From the NCBI GenBank assembly GCA_013399305.1, contig VXAI01000015.1:1967490-2031489 (forward strand): a stretch of 64,000 bases of DNA, given 5' to 3'. Under the pieces are notes generated by a model, which was given only the letters and a program-made list of their open reading frames with translations, was not told the origin of the DNA and did no database searches. The stretch is from Rostratula benghalensis. Lineage: Eukaryota > Chordata > Aves > Charadriiformes > Rostratulidae. This document shows positions 51,801-62,037 of this stretch, piece by piece. The translations under genes were made by a program, and so were the position numbers. The first letter of the stretch is position 1; each line of letters starts with the position of its first letter.

Positions 51801-54800
51801 TTATAGCCCAGGAAGATGGGGCATTGGCAATTTCACAAAGCACTCATCTCTTTTCCAACATGCTTTTTTCCATGAGAGAACTAACTTTGATTTTTATTTT
51901 TTTTTCCTCTTTCCTTTTTTTAAGAGGCTTTCTAGGCAGAGACTTTGTAGACTCTGCCTCCACATCTCCCAGCCAACATTCCTAAATCACAACCTGCAGC
52001 TGGCCCTTGCTATTGCAGCCTTGGAGCCTCTGCTTGGCAGAGCACCAGCGACATGCCAAGCTGTGATGGTTCTGTGATGTGCACAATTACCCAACGGGGA
52101 TGGAGAGGAGATTCCCAAACGCATTTCACTAAGCCCCCTGAATCATATTTGAAATCAAGTCTTCAAAATTTATAATAGCATTAGGCTACCTAGGTCCTTA
52201 GTTTCATTTATGTTTTGAAGCTTCAAATCCGTCACACAATGGAGCTAAACGAGGGTGTTATTTGGAGCAGCATTGCGTTTGATCCTGTGTAGGCTGAAAG
52301 ATGGAAATCCCCCCCTGTTCTTGTGGTTTGGTTTCTTTTTTTTCCTTAATAGGTTCCAGCATCTTCTTCTCTCCTCATCTTTCAGTTACCCCAACAGCCC
52401 CAACCCTTGTCCTTTACCACAGCCACGATAAACCCCAACCCCTCCAGGGAAGCTTTCTCTGCCATCCCTCTTCCTACTATTTTTTCTGCCTCCTCTCTCC
52501 TGAACCACTGCCCCATTTGTGACTCTTCACTGGTCAGGCCGCAAGCTCTTCAGAGGAGAAGTCATCTCTGTTTGTCTGCTTGGCAGTGTGCTCCAAGGGT
52601 GCTATGCAAACGATTTATTATAACAGATTGAGGCCCAGAGTAATTTAATAGACTGTAAACCCCAGCTCAGGAGAGCTGGCAATCCAGCATTTACAAAGCA
52701 TGCCATGCTTGTATTTTTCAATACATAATACATAAATCTCCCTCTTGCCGTGGCTCTGCTTTCAGATTTGCTGGGTTTTGTATGCGAACATTTTCCAACT
52801 ATTTATCAGCTTGATCTTCTCCGTCAGCCTTTATCATTCCTTACAGCCCTTCTGAAAACTCCCTGAAACAGACAGATCAAGGCAGCTGCCAAACAATGTC
52901 GTGGCCTTCCAAAAGTGGGACTTTCTGCAAAGGGCTGTAGCCCCAGCCGTGCCAAGATTGTCACCCTCATTATTATACCAGCAATTATAATGATGACAAC
53001 ATGAAGCTGAACCACCCTATCACCCTTTTCCCAAGGGGAAAAGGAAATGTCTGCATCCTTGTCTATTTTGGTTTCCTCAGTTTGGTCCAAAGGGTTGAAG
53101 GGAAGATGCCCGAAAACCAAGAATCCCACCCCATCGTTTGTGTGACATTTGGGTGATTCACTGACAACCGCTCTCCCAGGGTAATGCTGCACCCCATTGC
53201 AGTCTCTGGTTCCATAACTAGGTGGTCACATCTAACAACAAACTTGCCAGGAACTTCACTGATCCCTGTTACAGCACTTACTCAACAAAGTTAGTGCCAG
53301 GTAACAAAAAGAACCAAACCAACCTAGCTCTATCAATGCTACCTCTTTTTCTCAGCCCAGTTCGGGAAAGGAACACATGGCATCCATCTAGAAAGATTTT
53401 TCCACAAAGAGCTGTGCTTTCAAGGAAGGCGATTCACAAACGAAAAAGGGAAAATATAACCCTTCAAGCCAGAGAAAATGGAGTAGAGCAGAGCACCTAA
53501 GCAAAAGCGAGAGGATTTTTCATTTGGCCAATGGATTACAGGTTAAACCCAAAACCTATCTCTCACTTGGTAAGATACCTGTGTGAGCCTGTGTAATTCT
53601 GTGCTCCAGCAAAGGCAAGAAACACAGGAACCTTCAGTTCCGAAGAGTGCCTTCGTTGGAAGGGTTCCAATTTGGATGTTGACGACTACAAATAGACTCT
53701 CTCCTCAAGAGAGGCAGAAAGTGCACAACTCGCCGAGCATGGCTGCTCACCAGGTTGTCTCCTCCTCAAATAGCTACCGAGCAAGTCAAGTTTCCAAAAC
53801 ACAAGCAGAACTTAGGCAACTGTGAAACACTAAATCAGGTTTAGCCCGCCTTGGGCAGCAGTCTGCTTTACAAATTTGCACCCTGTTTGGGATGAGTGTG
53901 GCTGGGTGTATCACGGGCAGAGGCAAGCAGCGGTTAACGGGAAACCTCTCGTCTAACTCACTGCAGCGTGTGCCAGGCACTGCAGCCTGCATGTTAATAG
54001 ATGATAAATCGCTATTTGGGAGAAATATATGTTTTACACAGAGCTTAATATGCGCCCATAAAAAGGGCTGAAACTTGTTAATCCCAGGCATTTATACCTT
54101 CAGCCAATTTCAAAAATTCCAGTACAGTTTTGAAGGAGCCAGTATTTCACTGTAGACTGGAAAAATCTCTGCAAAAGGGAAAAATAACCCTCAAAGTACA
54201 TGAACAGTACGTCTTATAGAGTACATTTTCTGCAATTCTCCAAAAGTTACCTAGAATGCTACTTTACAAAAACGGCAAGGGTATAAGATTACATGGAAAA
54301 AAAAATTACACACCTTTCACACAAGTTTTTATTTAAAGTCAGCATTTTTGTAGGGAATTTTGCACTGTACATAATAAAAATGGAGCAGAGAGACAAGGTA
54401 TTTCAAATTGCCTCATTTTTTTCATTAAGATCACTCATTCAATTTTCCTCTAATTCTTTACATAACAGCAGCCAGTCTCTTTTCTGAGATTTTATAGGTT
54501 ATGTATGGTTAAATATCTCAAGAAGTAAAAACAATAAGTGATGGTCTAGTGGACTTACTGCAGTCAATAAAAAAGGAGTATTTATTCCTTAATTAGTGAC
54601 TTCAATAAACGTCAGGTCTCTAAGAGACAACGAACACAGGATTCGTCCAACTAACAGAACTCCAGGTGCCCGATTTCTGAATCTGGCCAGTCCTTCCCTT
54701 TGCTTCAGCCGTAGTTGAGATGAATGAAATGATTATTCCATACTCAACCAACGTTTTGAACACTGGAGAACCACAGTAACCCCCCCAGCTCACCTCCCCC

Positions 54801-56420
54801 ATGCTCTGATCTCTAGAGTACAGCAATATTAGGGGACAAACTTCTGCACATTACTGACAGATGGGTTTTACATGAAAGCACACAGCAAACCAGATCTCTG
54901 AGAAACTCTGCTCCCAGGAGACCAGCCACAGCCGACCTGTTGGAGGGAAGAGCCTGGTGCTCTCCTCCACAGCCCATTTAGCCCTTCGTTAACTGACGCC
55001 CGCACAGAGCGCAGCCAAGAACGCAACCATAGACAGTGCTGAATCTGGAAAACGTGCTGCATGAAAGCAGCAGTTAACTTCATATGTTCAACCAGATCAA
55101 AGATTTCTGACTTAAGCTTTCCATGTGTCAAACTTCGCAGCTGTTCCTGTTATCAGCTTGCTAGGAAAAAGTCTCCATGGATCCAAGCCATTCTTCGTAA
55201 AACCTCAATTGCTCTGCAATAAAAGAGGCCTAATTTTTACAGTAAAGTTCTGCTTATATTTAGTATCAACATCTGACCACGAGTGCCAAATATAAAAGTT
55301 ACTGGGACTCACTTTAATTGCATTTTGTGCTCTTTACGAGCCAAATCCTTTAGCCTTACTCAATGCATGCTCAGGCAACTATGAGAATAGCTTCTACCAG
55401 TGAAACTACCCTTCATTGAGGAAATCCAGCATTAACTTCCATTGCTTTAGACTGCAACCAAAATGTCCTCCACACATAAAATTCTACATGTAACCTTACA
55501 CTACAAGAGTAATATTCTACATCAGTTGTCCTTTTAAAATTTTCTCTAGAGCAAGAACAAATATTCAAAAATATGCACCAATTCCTTTCTCTCCTGCTCT
55601 CCTCCTCTTGAGGAGTTCTCAAAGCCTATTAAGATATCATTAACCAGTCAGGCCCAGCAATGTAAGAAAGAGCACCTACAGCACTACTGCAACCGCTCGT
55701 TAGAGCAAAGGCCATAATCCCAATTAAGGATGCTCACCGTTTAAGCAGCACAAGCAATTGCAATCCTTCTGGCATTCGAGACTCCATGTGACCCTGGCAG
55801 GGTCAAGGGGGCTGTGTGGAAGAGCAAATTGAACCTCCAATAGTGGGGTGCAAACAGGTTTCCCATTTACTTTTTCCTCTTCCAATACTGAGTTTAACTA
55901 CCTGTGTGAAAGCTGGGAGGAACATTTTCTGCTAAGCACGTTCATTCGCAGGCCCATCTCTTGCCCAAAAACCTAAAGTAGTACAGCAACAGTTTCATGT
56001 TAATGCACATCTTGGTTAAATAAACCAGTTTTCCAGGCTGCTAGGTTTTCATTTACATTTCTGGTAGATTAGCCTGAGCTATGGAACTGAACAGCCCCTA
56101 CGCTGGGAAACAGGAAGAGGTAAATTAGTCCTTGCTTGTACAACTTCCTACTGGAGAGCCACCTGGCTCTGCCAGGTCCCAGACACTTGAGCTGCCCGTG
56201 AACCCCTCTGCTCTGGGGACAGAGAGGTGAGAGCGGTGCTGGGGCCAGCACACCAGCTCCGGGGCTGGAGCTGCACACAAAACATCCCATGCCACGGAAT
56301 ACAGGTACTGGCCTCAGCTTAATGAGATATGCTTGGGGCACTTTCCTTGGGGTTTGAACTGGGATGTTTACCCAACCTACCTGAGGCAGTCACCAGGAGG
56401 GGGAAAAAAAAAAAAAAGGA
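48851..56420 (-). other. Upstream intron: unique sequence
   Basis: No supported exon. It holds a 28-A run (51004-51031), T-rich tracts near 51895-51920, an A run (56404-56417), and an ATTATAATGATGAC-type AT-rich patch near 52,970-53,000. The segment 52,690-53,000 and the stretch near 54,560-54,620 (CAATAAA, TTAATTAG) have a conserved-element look. Open frames are short, overlap on both strands and resemble nothing known. Confidence 0.5.
51004..51031 (+). repeat. Poly-A run of 28
   Basis: The longest pure A run in the window. The upstream 400 bp has open frames but no recognised retro-copied gene, and no target-site duplication was seen. Confidence 0.9.
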
Positions 56421-56429
56421 ATGATAATA

Positions 56430-56525
56430 AAAGGTTGATTAATTATGTGCAATAACTGGGACAGCATATCATGAAAATTCCATTCTTGTTTACTCAGCTA
56501 ATTCACTTTTTATGAGTGTTTAGGC

Positions 56526-56574
<49 letters not shown>

Positions 56575-56740
56575 ACTGCAGCCTAATAGCCTGTACAGTG
56601 GCTGCCTTTATGAGTCTGATGGTGAGTTAGAGACCCATTAAACAAATTTATACACAGCTGTAGCAAACATTACATTTCCAGAGATGTTACATTACATGCT
56701 AATATTTTCACAGCCTTGAAACATCATTCACTGGTTTAGT
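56430..56740. promoter_or_regulatory. Candidate conserved non-coding element rich in homeodomain sites
   Basis: Seen: a run of ATTA/TAAT motifs, densest at 56542-56575 (CTAATTACC, CAATTAACG, GCAATTAAG), followed by TTATGAGTC, CATTAAACAAATTTATAC and an ACAGCTGT E-box. The mix of clustered homeodomain, forkhead-like (AAACAAAT) and E-box sites without repeats or open frames is typical of deeply conserved developmental enhancers. Conservation itself cannot be seen from one sequence, so this is inference. Confidence 0.35.
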
Positions 56741-58720
56741 GAATAGAGTTTGCCAGTTTACTCAGCCGAGGTCTGACAAAGGGAAGGTCTCTCATGCTTT
56801 AGTAGCAGCTACTGCTCATGGCCAGAAGAGAAGAGGGCTCTATATTTCAAACCCTTCTTGAAAAATCAAGGGACTTCTAACCAAGGTGAGTAACATTGCC
56901 TTTAAAGTTATAAATTTTGCCTTAAATGAGGAAGATATCATAGCCCACTCATTTTCAACAAATACACGTACTTATTTGCAGGAGGAGTCTATGATGCTCT
57001 CTGCAGCAGGTGACATTGCACTGGAAGCTTTAGATTTGCAATCAGGTCATGAAGCTGAGGATGTTTTACTGTGTGAGGAGACAAGATGGTTTTGTAAACT
57101 CCTCCAGGCAGACGGGATTACCTGTGCTGAACCCTGTCAACCCCGAATTATGGTCCAGTAATAGAAGTGGGCTCTCCCCTCCTCCTCCTCCACACTCCTC
57201 CTACAAGCAGTACGGTGGCATGAAAACTAAAGGCAGAGATTTAGTCTCAACTCCTGTGCTCTCTTCTCTGCAATGATTACATCAAGCCCACAGTATTATA
57301 ACTGTATTGCTGTGTGGTTCAATTTTCACATCAATAATGGGTGTATCTTTTAGTGCAATTTTGATTGCATGGAAAAAAAGCTTTATTTTTAAAGCATCCA
57401 TTTCATCTTAGTTAAAGCAAATGTATTTTTTCTGAGCAAGACTAATTAAAACTCAAAAGAGATAAATCTTTTATTTCTGCCCATACAAGACAGGTTCCCC
57501 TTTATCTGCTAGCACGCATAAAACCTTAGATCACCTCTTTTGCAGGCGCAGCATCACTTCAAAACACAGGCTGCACTAGGTAAATAAGGTAAGTTTCATA
57601 GACCAAAATCATGTAAGCAGCAAACCTGCTCTATTTCCCGAGAAACAGCACGGGAGCTGGAACTGTATATTTCAAGTTACCTACACACATCAAACCTTCA
57701 AGCTGGCACCTCCACAGTCCTGCTGAATTCCATGAAGTGCAGTGATTTATAGCAGTCACTAAAGATCTGGTTCCTGCACATCCGTTAATAAATATGAAGA
57801 CCACCTGTGTTAACGAATGCGAAATCACAAGGCTACCTCATTTGTCTTCTGGATAAACAGAGTTCTGCTCCCAGTCTGTACCTTACAGACACCTCCCCAA
57901 GCTGAACTGCTGATGAGGCCCCCATTGCCTTTGGCCTGGGCTTAGAGTTTCTTCTCGAGCACATTCTCTGATGGCTAATAAGGCGTTAGATTACGCTTCA
58001 ACATTTTCCCTAGTGGGAATATTAAAGATGAGTTCTTTTCTTCTTTTTGCCCACAAACACTGCAAGAACTTCCTAGTTTTTAGATGTTTATTGTTCCATC
58101 AAATGTGATGGAACAACTCACTGCTGGGCTTAAAGAAGTTATTAGAATGGAGGAAGCTCCCACAGACACACAAGGACAAATTGCACAAATCTAGCCTTTT
58201 AGGAAAGCAGGGTAAAGGAGCCTTTTTGGGCTGGTTAGCTGCATGCATGAGTGGACCAAGGTAGGTTTTGTAAGGTATTTAAAAACAGCGTGGCATGGAA
58301 AAGGTACAGAAAAACATCAGGCAACAATAGCACAAAGCCAGAGCAATCCTCATTTGGGGATTGTAAACAGTGTAGGAAGGTAAATGGTCAGCCACGATGA
58401 AAAATGTGGAAAAGAAACCTGAAGACAATAAACAAGGTCCAAAGCAACTACATCTCACCTAAAAAGGGACATCTTTTAATCATGTCTGTATTAATGCTTT
58501 CTTATGAAACTTCATCACCAACAAATGCACCACCCAGCACTGTCTGTTCTTGATTGAATAATGTCTCCCAACTATCTTTAGGCTTTCATTTTTTTATTTT
58601 AGTTTTTATTAAAGAAAAGGTCTTACCTGGCCTGTTTTGTATTGTTCTCTCTGCTCTCTTTTTTTCTTAATCTAAAGTCATTTCAAAGAGTGAGCGTCAG
58701 ATATCAAACCCAATATCCTT
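56741..58720 (-). other. Upstream intron: unique sequence with one hairpin
   Basis: AT-rich unique sequence. The only distinct structure is the perfect inverted repeat at 58091-58116. The plus-strand frame at 56886-57161 (91 codons) overlaps another frame and resembles no known family. Confidence 0.5.
58091..58116. repeat. Perfect inverted repeat, 11-bp arms, 4-nt loop
   Basis: TTGTTCCATCA is followed by AATG and then its exact reverse complement. Confidence 0.9.
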
Positions 58721-58729
58721 TTTCTCATT

Positions 58730-58921
58730 AGCACTTTTCCCGTGCAGACCTTCAAATGCGGTAATAATTAATGAGTCTGTGTCAGAAAATGAATAAAAGA
58801 TGGCTCAGATGCTTCACTGTTCAGGGCTGACCTTTAGCTGAGTCTACTGTATTAATATATTCTTGTGTTGTCAGACTCAAAGAGCTAACTGCCTTATGAA
58901 TTATTTATCAACACAAAAAGT

Positions 58922-58957
<36 letters not shown>

Positions 58958-59020
58958 CTCTGTGTCACAGCAAAGCCTGCCTGCACTGCATAATTGAATT
59001 TTAGTTTTAGACAAGCAATC
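58730..59020. promoter_or_regulatory. Candidate conserved non-coding element
   Basis: It contains GGTAATAATTAATGAG, GAATAAAAGATGGC, CTGACCTTTAGC (nuclear-receptor-like half site), GAATTATTTATCAACA and CATAATTGAATTTTAG. The clustered AT-rich transcription-factor sites, with no repeat and no long frame, suggest an enhancer. Conservation is unverified. Confidence 0.3.
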
Positions 59021-59795
59021 AAAGCACAAGTCGCTGTTGTTGTAAGTGTGGCTGCCTATGATAGCAAGAGGAGCGGCTGCTCTTTTTGCACATCTGGTGC
59101 ATTACAGGCAGCTCAGGTTTCTGCCAGCACTAAGCCTAACTGGAGACAAATGGGGAATGGGTCTGCAGCGATGAGGAGCACTGTGGCTCCCTCCTCCCCA
59201 GAGCAGTTCTGGATGCTGGACTGCTTATTATCCTGCTATTGGTATTCCTAATTGGGCTGGTATGGAAACGTGTCACGCCTTCTCCACTTTCAACGTACTG
59301 AGGGGTTGCCTGATGCACCTGAATCACGGGGGATGAGGCTGGGAAGGTTGTCCAAAGGCACAAGCACTTGGTTCTGCTCTTCCATCTCAGATGAATGATA
59401 GTCCATCCATCTCCTTGCTCTCCCTTGCAAGTTCCCCAAATACACGAGCTTCTGCAACTCCATCATTTGCAGTCCTTATAGAAGTGGGTTTCAACTGCTA
59501 CCTCCTGATAAATTTGAGCAACTATCAAATTGATTTACAGGTTAAGCTTAATTTGTATTATAATAACCCTATCGAAGCCAAAAATACAGGGGCTCAGTTA
59601 GGACGTCAGGGTTATATTCAGAATCGTTCCCTCCAGAAGAGTGTTGGGAAATTATGCTCGTGCTGCACCAAGAGCAGAGAAACACCACCAGACGTGTAGG
59701 AGTGAAATACCTCTAATACCCTGGTGGAATACACCAGCCTCCATTCACAACTCCAGCAAAATCAGCACCAGCCTAGTACTTTTTTTTTATTCCAG

Positions 59796-59880
59796 TTCAC
59801 ACTCGGTGACTGAGGTTTGTTCATCCCTGAAGAAACAGCTCAGAGATTACCAGCAGAGCATGAGGGCCTTACAGAAATGA
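59796..59880 (+). other. Exon-like segment with strong acceptor and stop codon, plus strand
   Basis: Seen: an acceptor of excellent quality (a T8 tract then ATTCCAG, ending 59795) opens a frame of 27 residues. The frame includes VTEVCSSLKKQLRDYQQ and ends in TGA at 59880. The peptide is Lys/Gln/Glu/Leu-rich and helix-prone, like the end of a coiled coil. An ATTAAA poly-A-type signal lies near 59980. It could be a last exon of an unknown antisense transcript or chance; no family was recognised. Confidence 0.15.
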
Positions 59881-60083
59881 GACATGGCTTTAGGCTCTAA
59901 ATCCTGGAACAACTCAGCCAAACAGAAGCTTTGGCAATTTTCTCCCTCCGTTCTCAGAGTCAGCAAGGGCAAGGAGAGAATTAAATCCCTTTGGTCCTTC
60001 CCCATCTACTTGAAGAATGAAATGGGAACGCTTTAGCCTTACAAAAACACCTTGTCTTTCTTTTCCTGGGAGCTTAAACTCAG

Positions 60084-60277
60084 AGGCTGAATGAGAACCA
60101 AGAGAGCCCAGCACCGAGAAAGGCTGCTGCTGCTAGACCTCCAGAAGAACTCAGGTCTGAAGAGAGATGACAGAGAAGCACCAAGAGCTCAGACAAGTGA
60201 TCATGCTGCTGAGGAGAGACAGACAGACACCTTGTGAAGTACAAAAGCTGCAGCTCATTCAGCTGCTTCAAGGAAGA
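60084..60277 (+). other. Exon-like segment with start codon and phase-0 donor, plus strand
   Basis: Seen: a pyrimidine-rich stretch (CTTGTCTTTCTTTTCCTG) and CAG precede it, and a near-perfect GGAAGA|GTAAGT donor follows. An ATG at 60167 (GAGATGA context) gives 37 whole codons up to the donor, including MTEKHQELRQVIMLLRRD, rich in Leu, Gln, Arg and Glu and likely helical. The stretch from 60091 is also open in a second frame for about 48 codons, so composition may explain it. It lies 18 bp before the assembly gap. It could be an antisense or nested transcript's exon, unrecognised, or chance. Confidence 0.17.
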
Positions 60278-60295
60278 GTAAGTCTATCTCCCTAC

Positions 60296-60327
60296 NNNNN
60301 NNNNNNNNNNNNNNNNNNNNNNNNNNN
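60296..60327. other. Assembly gap (32 N)
   Basis: Thirty-two unresolved bases. The true gap length may differ. It follows directly on the exon-like segment ending at 60277. Confidence 0.99.
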
Positions 60328-61997
60328 TTTGTCATTCAGTTACCTGTCATCTCAGTGGTCTGATAAAGAGAATGAGTTTGACTGTTGTGGCCTCACCATG
60401 AACCTCTCCTCTCAGCCCAGGAGCTACAACTCTTGCCAGGGATGCTAGGATCCAGGGTAAAACCTCTGAACTACAGGTAGATTAACTGTGGGGCAGGAAA
60501 ACTGTGCTTTTACAAAAATGCCAGGAGGATCTGGATGTTTAATTCAAATTAATGGAATCTGGTTGTCTTAATCCCCAGAGGGCTTTGAAAACATTTTTAT
60601 ACAAAAAGATCTCCACCATCTCCAAAGTGAGGATTGAGTGTTTACCCCTTAACCCAATGACTGACCTGGAAATCAAATGTTCACTCTCCCCAGGAGCTGT
60701 GAGTATCACACCTTTGGTACAAGAAAGCAGACGACTACAAGTGTTTTAATCTGAGCTGAAAAGTGCTGAGCTTTGCGGGTGTTAGACTATGTGATCCTGG
60801 GGTTTCTGTCCAAGATTGCCAGCCAAGTTTCAATGGAAAACAAGACGCGACATATTTCAACACTCTGCTAACTCTTCTAAGACTAATCTTTTATAGGCAC
60901 TGGGATCTTCAGAGCAGATTTTTTTTTTCTGTAGTTGTTTTTATTTTTACTCTGGAGCCTGTGATGGAATAAATCAGCCTTTGCCAAACCAGATACTTTT
61001 CTTTGGCAGACATTTGCATATTAAATCTAAAATTGTTTGCCATGACACAGTGAAAAGCAATTCTTGAAAGCCACTTCACATCCTTCCTGCAAGATCTCAC
61101 TAGCACCTCCGTAAGTAACACCAACCTGTTTTTTTGGAGACCCGATAACCTGGCACATTCAGCTGTTCCTTGTACCGTTAGTGCTTAGAGCAAAATCGAT
61201 GATAAAAGGTCTGGAAGACACACACTTCTGCAGTAAATCCGTAAGACAGCTCAGGTCTCCCTTTAATTTGGTATTTATTAGTCTTTTCCCCAAACGCAGC
61301 AGAAGATGGTGACAACTAGTTCCCATCTGTACATGCCTGCTCCCGAGCTATGGAAAATGACTCTACAGGCCAACTGGAAGCTGAATGGTTTATACATGAG
61401 CCAAACAAATGAGGTTTAAGGATGACTGATGCGCTGGGATTGACTCTCTGCCCCTGCCGATGGCTGGCGCAGGGTATAGCCTACTCGATGCATCGCAACG
61501 TTGGCAAACAGATAAAAATAGCTCCTTGCTTTATAGTTATTGTACCAAGGCAGGCACCTCTTTCACATCCCATCGCCTTCTGCGTCCCAAACTCTCCCTG
61601 TCGGTTGTATAAAATGTGTTACAATTGGGGATATTTTTATTTTTTTTTAATCTTCCACTTCAATATCCCAGACTAAGCTAGTAAAAGAATGAGACGGTCA
61701 TGCTCTTTTAAAATAACAAAACACCCACCCTGGCAGTTATGACATAACCCGGCAGATTTTTCTTGTTACTTTGCTGTTTTAAGTGCCTCACTCAATGTGA
61801 ATCCAATTACCAAGGCCTTTGTTTTCTCTAACAAAGGGACTGTGTTTCGGGGCTCCGTCTCATCTGGCTTTAATCACCTCTCATGAGGGGAGCTCACTAA
61901 CAACCACCATGGGATACCTTTTATGACAGATTTGGGAAGGTGCATGAAAGAAGGGGTGGTTTGCAGAAAGAGGAGATGAGGTAGATCCCCCCTGTTC

Positions 61998-62037
61998 TTT
62001 TTTTTTTTAATTTTGTTTTGGTTTTTGTTGTTTTTTT
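61998..62037 (+). repeat. T/G-rich simple tract
   Basis: T10, AA, then TTTTG-type units ending in T7. Confidence 0.8.

Noticed and set aside
58091..58116. Hairpins as microRNA precursors
   Set aside because: An 11-bp stem with a 4-nt loop is far too short. The same holds for the hairpins at 2792, 37408 and 47933.
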